Shown: positions 1 through 11,609, numbered from the stretch's first letter. The stretch: DNA of 64,000 nt from Haematobia irritans (GCF_050003625.1 NC_134397.1:267152070-267216069); one strand, 5' to 3'. The notes: generated from the letters alone by a model not told the origin. Numbers and translations are program-made.

Positions 1-299
1 ACAGATTTATTTCGGCTACGGGCTTTTCACCTGAAATTTAATAAACTACTCGAGCTCCTGCAACAAGGATGTAAACAGCGATATGTGATTATTTCAACAC
101 GATTATATTGTGGTTGCAAAAAAAAAAATTATATAAACCTTTGATCTTAAAATATTTGTGGCTGTTGATTTATGTACATATAAAAAAATCGCAAAAATGT
201 TGGTGGTTTTTTATTAACTTTGAAATTTTGCTTTTTTTTTTCTTTGTATCCAAAGTTAACTCATCTTGTCGAATCTTGGGAAATAAAGAAAAAATACCA
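1..299. other. 3' flank of protease 1
   Basis: AT-rich DNA downstream of the first protease gene. On the minus strand an AATAAA signal (plus-strand TTTATT at 210-215) lies about 85 bases past the stop codon and is a plausible polyadenylation signal. I see no gene here. Confidence 0.5.
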
Positions 300-1076
300 C
301 TAAGCACTTGCCAAATTGGCCATGGCATTATTTATGAATGTCGAAACAGCCAATGTACCAACATAAATACCAGGATATTCAATACGGGCACAACCAACTG
401 CTCTTGAAACAATACCACATAATTTACCATTGCTTACAGCAGGACCACCAGAATCACCAAAGCAATGATCTTTCAAGCCAGCTTTCGCAGCACAGAACAT
501 CGTTTCGGGTAGCTTGAAGATATTTTTGTAATAATCAGCACACGATTGACGTGTCAGTATGGGTACAAAAATCGTGTGCAATTCTCCAGTAGGATTTTTA
601 GCAAACTCGCTCTTTAGACCATACCCAGAAACCTGCATTATTTGACCAACTTTAAGGGGAACATCATTTAAGGGTATTGTTGCAATATCATCACCTTCCA
701 TGGGAGATTCCAATTTCATGACAGCAACATCCATTTTAGGATTTTCCTCTGAATAGGCCTTGGGTCTGGAAATTTTGACTACCTTACGACTGACACCTGC
801 ATCGCTGAGAGTTGAGGCACCACCAACTACTGTTATTTCAGGAGCTTTGCTATCCACTAAACAATGAGCAGATGTCAGCACCATATCCTCTGCAATCAAT
901 GAGCCAGCACATATAAATTCTTCGTCTTTCCATAGTTGAACCAAATATGGAGCGTTGGATATGGGTATAATGTCACCGCCTACAATGCGAGCAAAATCCT
1001 CTACCGCAACTATAGCAGAAGGAAAAAGCACAAGGCAGAGTGTTGCACAAATATATCTAAAACTTTTGAGGGCCAT
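300..1076 (-). CDS. Trypsin-like S1A serine protease 1 (secreted zymogen)
   Basis: Single-exon protein of 258 residues. Seen: signal peptide about residues 1-24, a six-residue pro-peptide ending in Arg30, and IVGG at 31-34, so a trypsin-like cut activates it. Triad: His71 (TSAHC), Asp116 (MDVAVMKL), Ser209 (GDSGGP). Asp203 is position 189 of the S1 pocket, which in this family gives cleavage after Lys or Arg. Disulfides 56-72, 179-195 and 205-229 are expected, leaving Cys220 without an evident partner. Odd: the usual SWG at 214-216 reads SRA, position 190 is His, and GWG near 141 is GYG. Backbone-binding subsites may therefore be altered, although the triad is intact. It is the most diverged active-looking member of the array. 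Family assignment is firm; the substrate is unknown. A seminase-like reproductive protease is possible but unproven. Confidence 0.93.
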   Translation of the reverse strand: MALKSFRYICATLCLVLFPSAIVAVEDFARIVGGDIIPISNAPYLVQLWKDEEFICAGSLIAEDMVLTSAHCLVDSKAPEITVVGGASTLSDAGVSRKVVKISRPKAYSEENPKMDVAVMKLESPMEGDDIATIPLNDVPLKVGQIMQVSGYGLKSEFAKNPTGELHTIFVPILTRQSCADYYKNIFKLPETMFCAAKAGLKDHCFGDSGGPAVSNGKLCGIVSRAVGCARIEYPGIYVGTLAVSTFINNAMANLASA

Positions 1077-1104
1077 CTTTGGAGAATGAACTTCTTTCTA
1101 TTCT

Positions 1105-1137
1105 TAGGAATGATCAACAGTCGCTTGGGTTTTATAT
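1105..1137 (-). promoter_or_regulatory. Core promoter of protease 1 (TATA box)
   Basis: Minus-strand TATAAAA (1130-1136) lies about 55 bases before the ATG. An initiator-like TCATTC has its A at 1111, 25 bases downstream of the TATA start, which is slightly closer than usual. The order TATA, initiator, ATG fits the chosen start codon. Confidence 0.5.
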
Positions 1138-1345
1138 GAATTTAGTTTGAAAGCACAGTGGAAGATATTTATGGCATAGCGTGGACTAAGAAAATATAAT
1201 CCGTGGGTCGATATGTACCCCCAAAACTCGCCCTAATGATCCTTTTGGTTTAAAGAGTTTTTGACAAGAGGCATATCCAGATGGCTACCTATCAAATGAT
1301 GAAACTTTTATTACTAATAATGTAACCTTCTATTCTAATAAATAT

Positions 1346-2384
1346 TTTTATACCCTGCGCCACACTGTGGATTATTATAAGTTAGTGCATATGTTTGCAA
1401 CACCCAGAAGGAGACGAGATAGACACATGGTGTCTTTGGCAAAAATGCTCAGGGTGGGCTCCTGAGTCGATATAGCTGTCCATGAATACATTTTCGTAAT
1501 CAAAGTCTAGGTCGCAGTTTTAGTCCAATCGACTTAAAATTTGGCACAAGGTTGTGTTTTGGCTCAGAATAGAACCCTATTGATTTTGGAAGAAATCGGT
1601 AGAGATTTAGATATAGCTCCCATATATATCTTTCCCCCGATATGGACTCATACGGACCCAGAAGCTAGAGTTTTACACCAATTTGGTTGAAATTTTGCAA
1701 TAGGAGTACAATTAGTAGTGTAGCCAAGTGTGCCAAATTTTATTGAAATCGGTTCAGATTTAGATATAGCTCCTATATATATCGTTCGCCCGATTTACAC
1801 TCATATGAACACAGAGGCCTATTATTTGCTCCGATTTAGTATTTGCACAGGGAGTAGAATTAGCATTTTCGCTATGCGTTCCAAATTTAGTTGAAATCGG
1901 TTCAGATTTAGATATAGCTCCCATATATATGTTTTTCTGTTTTCGACAAAAATGGTCAAAATACCAACATTTTCCTTGTAAAATCGCCTCTGCTTAGTCG
2001 AAAAGTTGTAAAAATGACTCTAATTTTCCTACACTTCTAATAAATATATATGGAGCTATAAATCATAAATAAACGTTTGCGAAGTTTCCTTAAAATTGCT
2101 TCAGATTTAAATGTTTCCCATATTTTTTTTTTTTTTTTACTAAAATTGTGTTCCACCATAGTGCATTAGTCAACATATATTTTGAGTCTATAGATTTTGT
2201 AAAAGTGTATCAAATTCTTTCCAAATCGAGTGATATTTAAATGTATGTATTTGGGACAAACCTTTATATATAGCACCCAACACATTTGACGGATATGATA
2301 TGGCATCGAAAATTTAGATCTACAAAGTGGTGCAGGGTATAATTTAGTCGGCCCCGCCCGACTTTAGACTTTCCTTACTTGTTT
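1346..2384 (+). repeat. HINE-like repeat family A, copy 1
   Basis: Starts with a hairpin-forming end (TATACCCTGCGCCACACTGTGG, here lacking part of the return arm), continues with monomers of about 140 bp (TTGAAATCGGTTCAGATTTA, GATATAGCTCCCATATAT), then a unique 3' half, and ends at a GC-rich hairpin GTCGGCCCCGCCCGAC followed by TTTAGACTTTCCTTACTTGT. The same order recurs at 9086 and 12564. A hairpin-bounded, tandem-cored, non-coding layout is typical of Helentron-associated elements; that class is inference. Confidence 0.7.
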
Positions 2385-3896
2385 TAATTGTATAAATGAA
2401 AACATGCCACAGGCTTAATTTCAATGAAATGTTCTTTATACTCCTGATCGGGGTAACATTTTCCGATTTTCATCTGTGTGAAGAATCATGTTTATAGCCA
2501 TCATCATAGAATGGTGATGGGTGTATATAAAGGTATATAATAATTTTGCCATTCCATTTGTAATTAATTTATCCAATAAATTTTTCTTTTGAAATGTGTT
2601 TAATCACAGAAATGTAGTATCAATTAAAAAATTATCGATCCAATTAAAAAATTAATTGATAATATTAATTTTTGTGATTGATTTTTGTTTCTATTAAAAC
2701 ACTTGTTGAATCAATAGAATTTTTGATGGAATATTTTTTTAAACTCAAGCCTTTAATTGGAAAATTTTTCGTCAACAAATTTTTCTGTGTAATGCTGATG
2801 ACGTTTGTGAGTGTTTTAAAGCTTCTCTAAGTAGCGGACTCGGCTGCAACTATACTTAACCTCCCCTAACCAATGGGGACTATAAATAATTATAAACCTA
2901 TGTCGTTCAATTTTTGCATAGTTGTTAGAGGACATATATTAATATCGTCTACCACATGTAAACCGGATCGTATGGAATTTGCACTTCCAAGAGGATCTGC
3001 GAATCTTGCGGTCGGTTTATATGGGGACTATACCTAAAAGTGGTCCGATAAGGCCCATCTGCAATACAATCCAACCTATACCAATAACAAATACTTGTGT
3101 CAAAAAACCTGTGTGGGGCATCCATCTACTACTTGGTTTAAATCGAGTAGGCTTCTAAATAATAATTGTGACAACTAAAAATAAAATATTCATTCTGTAC
3201 ATATTTCTCAATCATAGAAGTTTCATAAAAATAAAATTTTCTTATCAGATAATTTTATACCTGTATCGAATTTTGTTTATATCGGAAAGGGTTTTATATA
3301 ATCCTTATCTATACAGGTCTCACGATTTAACTTCTTGAGAGTGTAGAAGGCGCACTGCTCATCTAAATTGCACAAAACTACAAGTAAAATTTCTTTATGT
3401 TACATTTATCTTCGGGAAGCATACCATTTGAATCGATCTACTTCGAAGAATGTCTTTATTCCAATTATTCAAATATTGGTGATGGGTATTAAAGTTTCGG
3501 CTGAACTCAAGACCCTTTATATAATTTTTTTTTTTTTTTGCTAAAATATCTTCCATTGTTGCCAAAAGTATATAGCAAATTTGCAAATTTTGGACGTCAC
3601 CTTAAGTAGGTAGATAAACATCATTGACAAACATTGTTCTGAATAGTATAAAAATAACATTTGTGCAAACACCAACTTAGTACCTGTTAACATACAAGAG
3701 CTTTTTAAATGAAATGTAGAATAGAAAATAAGACCATGTATTTTATTGCGCTTTCATTTTAAAATAACGTTCAGTAGTCACACTGAAGAAAACAAGCCCG
3801 GTTTCAAAGATTTTGTCTTGGTTTGGTATTGATTCCGAGCTAAGGAAGCGGGAAATTGAAGTAAGGATACCCTTACGAGTAACATATAATTCATAT
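2385..3896. other. Gene-free mosaic of old repeat fragments
   Basis: Contains a short plus-strand SINE fragment (about 2790-2870), a family B fragment (about 2880-3130, with 'ccggatcgtatggaatttg') and an M1 MITE fragment (3781-3885, 'attgattccgagc'). The remainder is AT-rich DNA in which I recognise nothing. No coding signal is convincing. Confidence 0.5.
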
Positions 3897-4092
3897 TTTT
3901 ACCCTTCACCATTACTGTGGTACGGGATATAATAAGTTTTTGCATTTGTATGTAACGCCAAGAAAGTACAGTCTAAAACCCAACGTCTTATAATTAACCA
4001 ATCGTCTTATAATTAAATACTGAGCCGATTTAGCGAGGTCCGTCTGTCTGCCTGTCCGTATATGTAATTTTGGGAGCAAATTACAGTTCCTA

Positions 4093-4746
4093 CACTCAAA
4101 AAAATATTACCGTGAGGTCAAAGATTTCATGTCTTTAAAATACGAATACAAATTTTACTTAGCATAGAAGACGCATTCCTCTAAAATAAAGTTATTTTCC
4201 TTGTCCAAAAGTCGATAAACTTTTCAATGAAGTCGAATTGTCCTTATAATTAAGTGATTTGACTTAAAAATAGGTATCTTAACATGAAAGAAAAAATTTA
4301 TAGGCTAAGGTCAACTTGACTTTAATAATTCAGAAAAATTCTTTAAATTTAATGAAATTGTCTTTAAATTTGTTGTCTTTTTGCATCTTGACTACAAAGA
4401 AAAAAATCGTTCAAATATAGGACATGTTTTTCAAAACTTTATTTTAAAGAAGTTTTTTACTTCAAACATAGCATAATTTCTACTGGAAGTCGAGTCTTAA
4501 TTTGGAAAATAAAGTTGCCGTTAACTCGTTTTTAAAGGACTTTGATAGCATATGAAGAAAAAAGCTGAGACGGCGAAAAATTAAAATTTGCTTCCTAGAA
4601 GCAAGTACACAAGACCTAAATTTAAAAGAGAATTGTGTCTTAAAAGTATCCTTACTTGTATTCTCCGCTTCTTTGGCTCGGAATCAATACCAAATTTTTT
4701 AAAGTAAAGACAAAATCTTTGGAACCGAGTATGCTTTTTTTCAGTG
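4093..4746 (-). mobile_element. MITE M1 copy (TA target site)
   Basis: About 654 bp, reverse orientation, ends CACTCAAAAAAATATT and GCTTTTTTTCAGTG, flanked by TA on both sides (4091-4092, 4747-4748). The interior matches the copies at 21584, 28783, 44662 and 57121, including 'ggtattgattccgagcc' read on the minus strand. It has no coding capacity. The TA duplication suggests mobilisation by a Tc1/mariner-type transposase. Confidence 0.8.
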
Positions 4747-5038
4747 TAGTTTAAATACCAACATTTTCCTTGTAACAACACCACTGCTTAGTCCAAAACT
4801 TGTAAAAAAGACTCCAATTTTTCTTTAATGGAATTTTCCTCTAATACATATCTATCCATCAATAAATCATAAATACAATTTTGCGAAGTTGCCTAAAATT
4901 GCATCAGATTTAAATGTTTACTAACATTGTGTTCCACTCCAGGTCATTAGCAGACTTAAATTTTAAGTCTACAGATTTTGTAGAAGACTAACAAAGTTTG
5001 TCCAGATCGAATCAGATTTAAATAAATATATGTATATA

Positions 5039-6015
5039 CACGGATGAAAAAGACTGTTTTTCATATGTTTGGCTATAAACATTATATGTTTGGAACACAA
5101 ATTTTTAAACACAATATTTTTGAGTGCAAGCATATAATGTTCATAAACTAGCATAACATGTTTGGGACATATATGTTAATATGTTAGAACATATTATGTT
5201 TGGGACATAAAATGTTTGTAAATATAATATGCTTGTATGCAAACATATATTAATTTAGAAATAGCCTATAAACATATATGTGTTTAGTAGCTTGGAGCGC
5301 TATTTAACAGGGAGCGATATTGAATTAAGTTGGTGGTTGTTGCTTGTTATTACAAAATTAACATTTTATTTTCCCTTGGACAATTGATCAGCTACTTCTT
5401 TGATCCTTACAAACTGTGTGGTCCGCTGTTCGAATCCCCGTCCGGCAAAAGGTAAAATTAAAATAAAAAAAATCATAAAATTGAATAATTTCTTCTACAA
5501 TGTTTGTATTCCAGAAAAAGGTGCTAAGAACTAAAAAATCTCGTGGAAGTGAGAAAAATGTGGGGGAATATACAATTGGGCAGAAACAAAATTTTGAGCA
5601 TTCAGGTCGAAAACCTATGTTGTTAGCACCTATATTACCTGTTTATTTTCATAATTCATTATGATTGTAAATAAATAAATAAATAAATAAAATTTTGAGC
5701 ACAATATTGTTGGGGAGAATTTTTTTTAAGCATATAATATTTTTGGTTGCAAAATGCTTCCAAACATATTATATGTTCACATAATAACATATTGTTTTTT
5801 GGAAGACAACATTATTGAATTTGGATGCAAAAATACAAAATGTTTGGAACTTAGACTACCCAAATATATATTGTTTAGACCAATATGCTTTCAAACATAC
5901 TATATATTGGTAGAGATCAAACATATAAATGTTTGGGCAATACCCAAAAATGTATATGCTTGAAGCAAAATATGTTTGGGAGTATATGTTACAGAAGCGA
6001 TTTTTTGTGAGGGTG
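5039..6015. mobile_element. MITE M2 copy (AACATATG-rich, TA target site)
   Basis: About 977 bp flanked by TA. Ends CACGGATGAAAAAG and TTTTTTGTGAGGGTG. The interior is full of palindromic CATATG/AACATAT words. It holds a tRNA-like segment with a B-box-like GTTCGAATCCC (5428-5438). Copies in the opposite orientation lie at 8017 and 62231. Confidence 0.8.
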
Positions 6016-6187
6016 TAGGAACAAACAAACACCTGTATATACTCGTATAGCACCCAAAACATTTCTACAATGATTTACAAAGTGGTGCAGTGTGTAATAT
6101 AGTCGCCGATGACCGACCTTAGATTTTACTTACTTTTTTTTATACCATCCACCATTGGATGGGGGTTTATTAACTTTGTCACTCCGT

Positions 6188-6645
6188 TTGTAATAGAGGT
6201 GTGCACGTGACACGAAATTGTCGTGACTGACGAAAATTTTCGTGATTCGTGCGTGAGTCATGAGTCACGCTCATGACAACAGCGTGAGTGTGCGTGAGCG
6301 TGATTAGCAAACCAAATGTCGTGCGTGAGTCACGAAAATAATATCTTCGTGAGTAACGAATTACACTCACGAAAATATTCCTGCTCAGCAACATAAAACG
6401 CTTAAGAGTTAAATTCAATTACAATTTTAGTGACACTTGAGGTGTTAAGCGTTTAATAACACTCTAGATTTTAATAATGCTCATGTTCTCAGACACTTCG
6501 TCGGTAAGGTAAACTAATCATAAAATTATTAGTCACGATATTTTTCGTGAGTCACGGTATTTTTCGTGAGTCACTGTATTTTTCGTGAGTCACGAAGTTT
6601 GCGTGCGTGAGTACAAATTTTCTTTTCGTGAGTGTGCGTGAGTCC
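6188..6645. repeat. CGTGAGTCACG-type palindromic motif array
   Basis: Degenerate array of CGTGAGTCACG words, including six TGAGTCA cores (the AP-1 consensus) on the plus strand and a short run of three TTTTTCGTGAGTCA units (about 6545-6600). It may be a decayed simple repeat. Regulatory function is not shown, and the nearest cellular gene is more than 4 kb away. Confidence 0.6.
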
Positions 6646-6654
6646 TACCAAAAC

Positions 6655-7272
6655 CGATATGAGTCCTATATAAACCGATCCCCCGATTTAGCTTGCGGAG
6701 CATCTAAGAGAAGCAAATTTCATCCGATCCGGCTGAAATTTGGTACATAGTGTTAGTATATGGTCTCTCACAACCATGCAAAAATTGGCTCACATTGGTG
6801 TATAAACCGATCCCCAGATGTGACCTCTGGAACCTCATGGATGAGCAAAATTCATCCGATGCGGTTGAAATTTGGTACGTGGTGTTAGTAAATGGTCTCT
6901 GACAATCATGCAGGAATTTGTCCATATCGGTCCATAATTATATGTAGCCCCCATATAAACCAGTCCCCAGATTTGACCTCCAGAGCCCCTTGGAAGAGCA
7001 AAATTCATCCGATCCGGTTGAAATTTGGTACGTGGTGTTTGTATATGGTCTTTAACAACCATGCAAAAATTGGTCCATACCGGTCTTGATTATATATAAC
7101 CCCCATTAAACCGATCCCCAGATTTGACCTCCGGAGCCCCTTGGAGGAGCAAAATTCATCCGACCCGGTTGAAATTGGGTACGTGGTGAAATTTGGTACT
7201 TTCCGATAGTATATGGCCGCTAACAACCATGCCAAAATTGGTCCATCTCGGTCTATAGTTATATATAGCCGA
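6655..7272 (-). repeat. HINE-like family B monomers (reverse)
   Basis: About five diverged monomers of roughly 120 bp, with 'atccgatccggttgaaattt', 'ccatataaaccgatcccc' and 'tatggtctctaacaacc'. These are the reverse complement of the monomers at 34145-35057 and 59195-60222. The terminal hairpin of this copy lies beyond two insertions, at 8982-9085. Confidence 0.6.
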
Positions 7273-7975
7273 TCCCCAAAAATAATCAACCAAAATTTTA
7301 TTTCTATAAAAAATTTTGTCAAAATTTTATTACTATACAAAATTTTGCCAAAATTTTATTACTATAGAAAATTTTGTCAAAATTTTATTACTATACAAAA
7401 TTTGGTCAAAATTTTATTACTATACAAAATTTTGTCAAAATTATATTTCTGTAGAAAATTTTTTTCAAAATTGTATAACTATTCGTTTTGTTTGATTTTG
7501 TTGGTTTCTCTTCAATCATTATTGTTCTTTTTGATTTCAGCTTAAAACCATGCATTGATTAAACTATAAGTGTAACTTAACCAACAGAGGAAAAGTATGC
7601 TTGTCAAATTTAATTGGACAAAGCCCTATAGACTGCAAGATGGTTGGATGTGCAGCTGTTTCGGAATTACCACATTCCTCATCAACATCTTCTACTTGTA
7701 GCAAAACTATCAACCAATTATCAGAATACATTCGGCTAATTCACTCAACCCAAAGTGAACTACACTTGAACCTTAAAATTTTGTCAAGATTTTATTTCTA
7801 TAGATAATTTTGACAATATTTTATTTCTATAGAAAATGTTGTCAAAATTTAATTTCTATAGAAAATGTTGTCAAAATTTTTTTTGCTATAGAAATTTTTG
7901 TCAAAATTTTATTTCTATAGAAAATTTTGTTAACATTTTATTTCTATAGAAAATTTTGTCAAACTGAATTATTTA
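7273..7975. repeat. Minisatellite E (TTTCTATAGAAA / TTTTGTCAAAA)
   Basis: Tandem units of about 25-30 bp in two blocks (7285-7480 and 7770-7970). They flank a conserved non-repetitive core (about 7480-7770) that also occurs, reversed, at 40930-41070 and 43245-43385. Short open frames here come from the repeat and are not genes. Confidence 0.7.
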
Positions 7976-8016
7976 CGTATTTAATCGGCCTTTTTTTGTT
8001 TAATATATACAGCGTA

Positions 8017-8981
8017 CAAGCTCACAAAAAATCGCTTCTGTAACATATACTCCCAAACATATTTTGCTTCAAGCATATATATTTTTGGGTATTGCCCAAA
8101 CATGTATATGTTTGATCTCTTCCAATATATAATATGTTTGAAAGCATATTGGTCTAAACAATATATGTTTGGGTAGTCTAAGTTCCAAACATTTTGTATT
8201 TTTGCATCCAAATTCAATAATGTTGTCTTCCAAAAAACAATATGTTATTATGTGAACATATAATATGTTTGGAAGCATTTTGCACCCTAAAAAAAATTCT
8301 CCCAAACAATATTGTGCTCAAAATTTTATTTATTTATTTATTTATATATTTACAATCATAATGAATTATGAAAATAAACAGGTAATATAGGTGCTAACAA
8401 CATAGGTTTTCGAACTGAATGCTCAAAATTTTGTTTCTGCCCAATTGTATATTCCCCCACATCTTTCTCACTTCCACGAGATTTTTTAGTTCTTAGCACC
8501 TTTTTCTGTAATACAAACATTGTAGAAGAAATTATTCAACTGTATGCATTTTTTTATTTTAATTTTACCTTTTGCCGGACGGGGATTCGAACAGCGGACC
8601 ACACAGTTTGTAAGGATCAAAGAAGTAGCTGATCAATTGCCCAAGGAAAAATAAAATGTTAATTTTGTAATAACAAGCAACAACCACCAACTTAATTCAA
8701 TATCGCTCCCTGTTAAATAGCGCTCCAAGCTACTAAACACATATATGTTTATAGGCTATTTCTAAATTGATATATGTTTGCATCCAAGCATATTATATTT
8801 ACAAACATTTTATGTCCCAAACATAATATGTTCTAACATATTAACATATATCTCCAAAACATGTTATGCTAGTTTATGAACATTATATGCTTGCACTCAA
8901 AAATATTGTGTTTTAAAATTTGTGTTCCAAACATATAATGTTTATAGCCAAACATATGAAAAACAGACTTTTTCATCCAAT
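8017..8981. mobile_element. MITE M2 copy (reverse of 5039 copy)
   Basis: Starts CAAGCTCACAAAAAATCGCT after TA (8015-8016) and ends near 'tttcatccaat' followed by TA. It is nearly collinear with the reverse complement of 5039-6015. The tRNA-like segment (about 8570-8620, minus strand) retains GTTCGAATCCCC. Confidence 0.75.
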
Positions 8982-9085
8982 TAATTCGATTGTGGATGAC
9001 AGTCTTTAGTAAAAGTTTCTATGCAATCCATGGTGGAGAGTACATAATATTCGGCATGGCCGAACTTACGGCCGTATATGCCCTG
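8982..9085 (-). repeat. HINE-like family B terminal hairpin
   Basis: Reverse copy of the conserved family B end: 'attcgattgtggatgacagt', 'ccatggtggagagtacataa', then TTCGGCATGGCCGAA (hairpin) and 'cttacggccgtatatgcc'. It abuts the family A copy that starts at 9086. Confidence 0.65.
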
Positions 9086-10445
9086 TTTTTATACCCTGCG
9101 CCACACTGTGGAACAGGGTATTATAAGTTAGTGCATGTGTTTGTAACACCCAGAAGGAGACGAGATAGAACCATGGTGTCTTTGGCAATAATGTTCAGGG
9201 TGGGTCCCTGAGTCGATATAACCATGTCCGTCCGTCCGTCTGTCTGTGAACACATTTTTGTGATCAAAGTCTAGGTCGCAATTTAAGTCCAATCGCCTTC
9301 AAATTTGGCACATATTCCTACTTTGGTTCAGAATAGAACCCTATTGATTTTGGAAGAAATCGGTTCAGATTTAGATATAGCTCCCATATATATCTTTCGC
9401 CCGATTTGGGCTAGTATGGGCCCAGCTGCCAGAGTTTTATACCGATTTGCTTGAAATTTTGTACAAACATAACACTTAGTCGTATAGTCAAAATTTGATT
9501 GAAATCGGTTCAGATTTAGATATAGTTCCCATATATATCTTTCGCCCGATATGGATTTATATGGCCCCAAAAGCCAGATTTTTTGCCGAATTTGTTTGAA
9601 ATTTTGCACTAGGAGTACAATTAGTAGTATAATCAAGTGTGCAAAATTTGATTGAAATCGGTTCAGAATTAAATATAGCTCCCATATATCTTTCGCCCGA
9701 TATGGACTAATATGGTCCTAAAAGCCAGAGTTTTGGCCCAATTTGGTTGAAATTTTGCAGAGGGAGTAGATTTAGGATTTTAGCTATGCGTGCCAAATTT
9801 GGTTGAAATCGATTCAGATTTAGATATAGCTCCCATATATATATCTTTCGCCCGATATGGACTTATATGGCCCCAGAAGCCAGAGTTTTGGCCCAATTTG
9901 GTTGATATTTTGCCCTAGGAGTACAATTAGTCATATAGTCGTGTGTGCCAAATTTGATTGAAATCGGTTCAGATTTAGATATAGCTCCCATATAAATGTT
10001 TTTCTGATTTCGACAAAAATGGTCAAAATACCAACATTTTCCTTGTTAAATCGCCACTGCTTGGTCGAAAAGTTGTAAAAATTACTCTAATTTTCCTAAA
10101 CTTCTAATACATATATATCGAGCGATAAATCATAAAAAATTTTTTGTGAAGTTTCCTTAAAATTGCTTCAGATTTAAATGTTTCAAATATTTTTTTACTA
10201 AAATTGTGTTCAACCCTAGTGCATTAGCCAACTTAAATTCTGAGTCTATAGATTTTGTAAAAGTCTATCAAATTCTGTCCAAGTCGAGTGATATTTAAAT
10301 GTATGTATTTGGGACAAACCTTTCTATATAGCACCCAACACATTTGACGGATGTGATATGGTATTGAAAATTTAGATCTACAAAGTGGTGCTGGGTATAA
10401 TATAGTCGGCACCGCCCGACTTTAGACTTTCCTTACTTGTTTTTT
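9086..10445 (+). repeat. HINE-like repeat family A, copy 2
   Basis: The best complete 5' end: TATACCCTGCGCCACACTGTGG, then the return arm CAGGGTATTATAAG, so arms TATACCCTG/CAGGGTATA can pair. Monomers of about 160 bp follow (9350-10000), then the unique 3' half, then GTCGGCACCGCCCGAC and CTTTCCTTACTTGT plus a T run. Confidence 0.7.
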
Positions 10446-10779
10446 TTTTTAACATTGTGTTACGTCCCAGGGAGCATAAAAAATTGTCTCCAAATCGGTT
10501 CAGATTTATATATGTGGGTATGGGAATATAAACCATTATATAACTCCCAACAAATTTGAAGGAGTTGAGATGGTAACAAAAATTTTAGTATACATAGTGG
10601 TGAATGCTATAACTATAGTTGGCCTGCTAATTAAACAACAAATCAAACCAAATTTATATGTAGACTAAAAAATTTGTTTAAAAATATATTTTTTTTAATT
10701 GTATATTTTCACGCCATAAACCTAAACATACCATTAAAGTATTTTATGCTAAACTAAATAAATAAATTTCATTTATATG
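10446..10779. other. 3' flank of protease 2
   Basis: AT-rich. An ATTAAA on the minus strand (plus 10694-10699) could be a polyadenylation signal about 80 bases past the stop. The left part (10480-10620) is a degenerate monomer fragment. No gene is seen. Confidence 0.4.
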
Positions 10780-11547
10780 CTATTTGGTTAAAGAACTTCT
10801 AATAAGACTTTGTACACTACGTATCGATGTATAAACTCCAGGATAGTTGGATCGAGCACAACCTTTGCCAAATGAAACAATACCGCATAAGCGACCATTA
10901 CAAACAGCTGGTCCACCCGAATCTCCAGAGCAAGCATCTTTACCCGGACTGGCTGCACAGAACATAGATCCAGTCAAGGGTATATAATTACGATACTGAG
11001 CTGCACACCTACTCTTGCCGACAATGGGGACAGTGACGGTACGCAATTGATTGGAAACATTATTGGCATTCTCATTTATGCGTCCCCATCCAGATACTTT
11101 TAGAGACATGCCCACACTCAATGGTTGAGTATTTAATGGAATTGTGCTGATATTGCTGCCAGTTAAAGGTGAATTCAATTTCAAAACAGCCACATCTCTA
11201 TTGAAATTTTTCATTGAAAATCCTTTGGGTCGGATAATTTTGGTAACTCCACGTCTTATCCCAGAACCGGATAGAGTGCTGGTCCCACCTACTACAGTTA
11301 GTTGGCCTGGTTTAAGATCAACAGTACAATGAGCAGCTGTGACTACAAAACGAGGAGCAATTAACGCACCCCCACATGTAAAAACTCCCTTATGCCACAT
11401 CTGAACCAAATAGGGGACATTTCCTATACCCGTTTCAGAGCCGCCAACAATTCGCATTAAATTTTGATTACATTTGCAAGTACCCAATAATTGTAGAAGG
11501 CAAAGTGCTCCCAAAAGAAATTTCGATTTTTGATTCAATTTAATCAT
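10780..11547 (-). CDS. Trypsin-like S1A serine protease 2 (secreted zymogen)
   Basis: Single exon, 255 residues. Signal peptide about 1-26, pro-peptide ending at Arg32, IVGG at 33-36. Triad His73 (TAAHC), Asp118 (RDVAVLKL), Ser210 (GDSGGP). Asp204 is position 189, giving trypsin-type preference for Lys/Arg. The 214-216 segment is SFG, with Gly at 216 and 226, so the pocket looks open. Cys216 and Cys221 sit five residues apart in PAVCNGRLCG. There is no Cys at the usual 136 partner position, so they may pair with each other. This pair is shared with protease 3, its closest relative in the window (same LRTVTVPIV, FCAA, GKDAC and SFG blocks). It lies 9 kb from either neighbour because of repeats. 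It is most likely an active secreted endopeptidase; the tissue is unknown. Confidence 0.95.
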   Translation of the reverse strand: MIKLNQKSKFLLGALCLLQLLGTCKCNQNLMRIVGGSETGIGNVPYLVQMWHKGVFTCGGALIAPRFVVTAAHCTVDLKPGQLTVVGGTSTLSGSGIRRGVTKIIRPKGFSMKNFNRDVAVLKLNSPLTGSNISTIPLNTQPLSVGMSLKVSGWGRINENANNVSNQLRTVTVPIVGKSRCAAQYRNYIPLTGSMFCAASPGKDACSGDSGGPAVCNGRLCGIVSFGKGCARSNYPGVYTSIRSVQSLIRSSLTK

Positions 11548-11572
11548 TGTGATTTAAATGATGTCCCAAATT

Positions 11573-11609
11573 GAAACTAACGACACTCGAAAATTCTCAG
11601 CATTTTATG
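11573..11609 (-). promoter_or_regulatory. Core promoter of protease 2
   Basis: Minus-strand CATAAAA (11603-11609) stands 31 bases before an initiator-like TTAGTT with its A at 11578, giving a 5' UTR of about 30 bases. The sequence after the TATA (ATGCTGAGAA) resembles the ATACTGCGAA found at the same place in proteases 3 and 4. Confidence 0.55.

Larger units (their letters stand above)
3897..6128 (+). repeat. HINE-like element (F head, A tail) split by two MITEs
   Basis: The head (3897-4092) carries CCTTCACCATTACTGTGG with a return arm and resembles the reverse complement of 25000-25247. The tail (4747-5038 and 6016-6128) matches the 3' half of family A, ending in 'gaccgaccttagattttac'. Two MITEs, each flanked by TA, interrupt it at 4093-4746 and 5039-6015. 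This reads as one old element with two nested insertions. Confidence 0.55.

Noticed and set aside
5754..5963. Short frame (MLPNILYVHIITYC type) present in three M2 copies, at 5754, 8069 and 62283
   Set aside because: It recurs only because the MITE recurs; the frame overlaps another on the opposite strand and consists of AT-rich repeat words.
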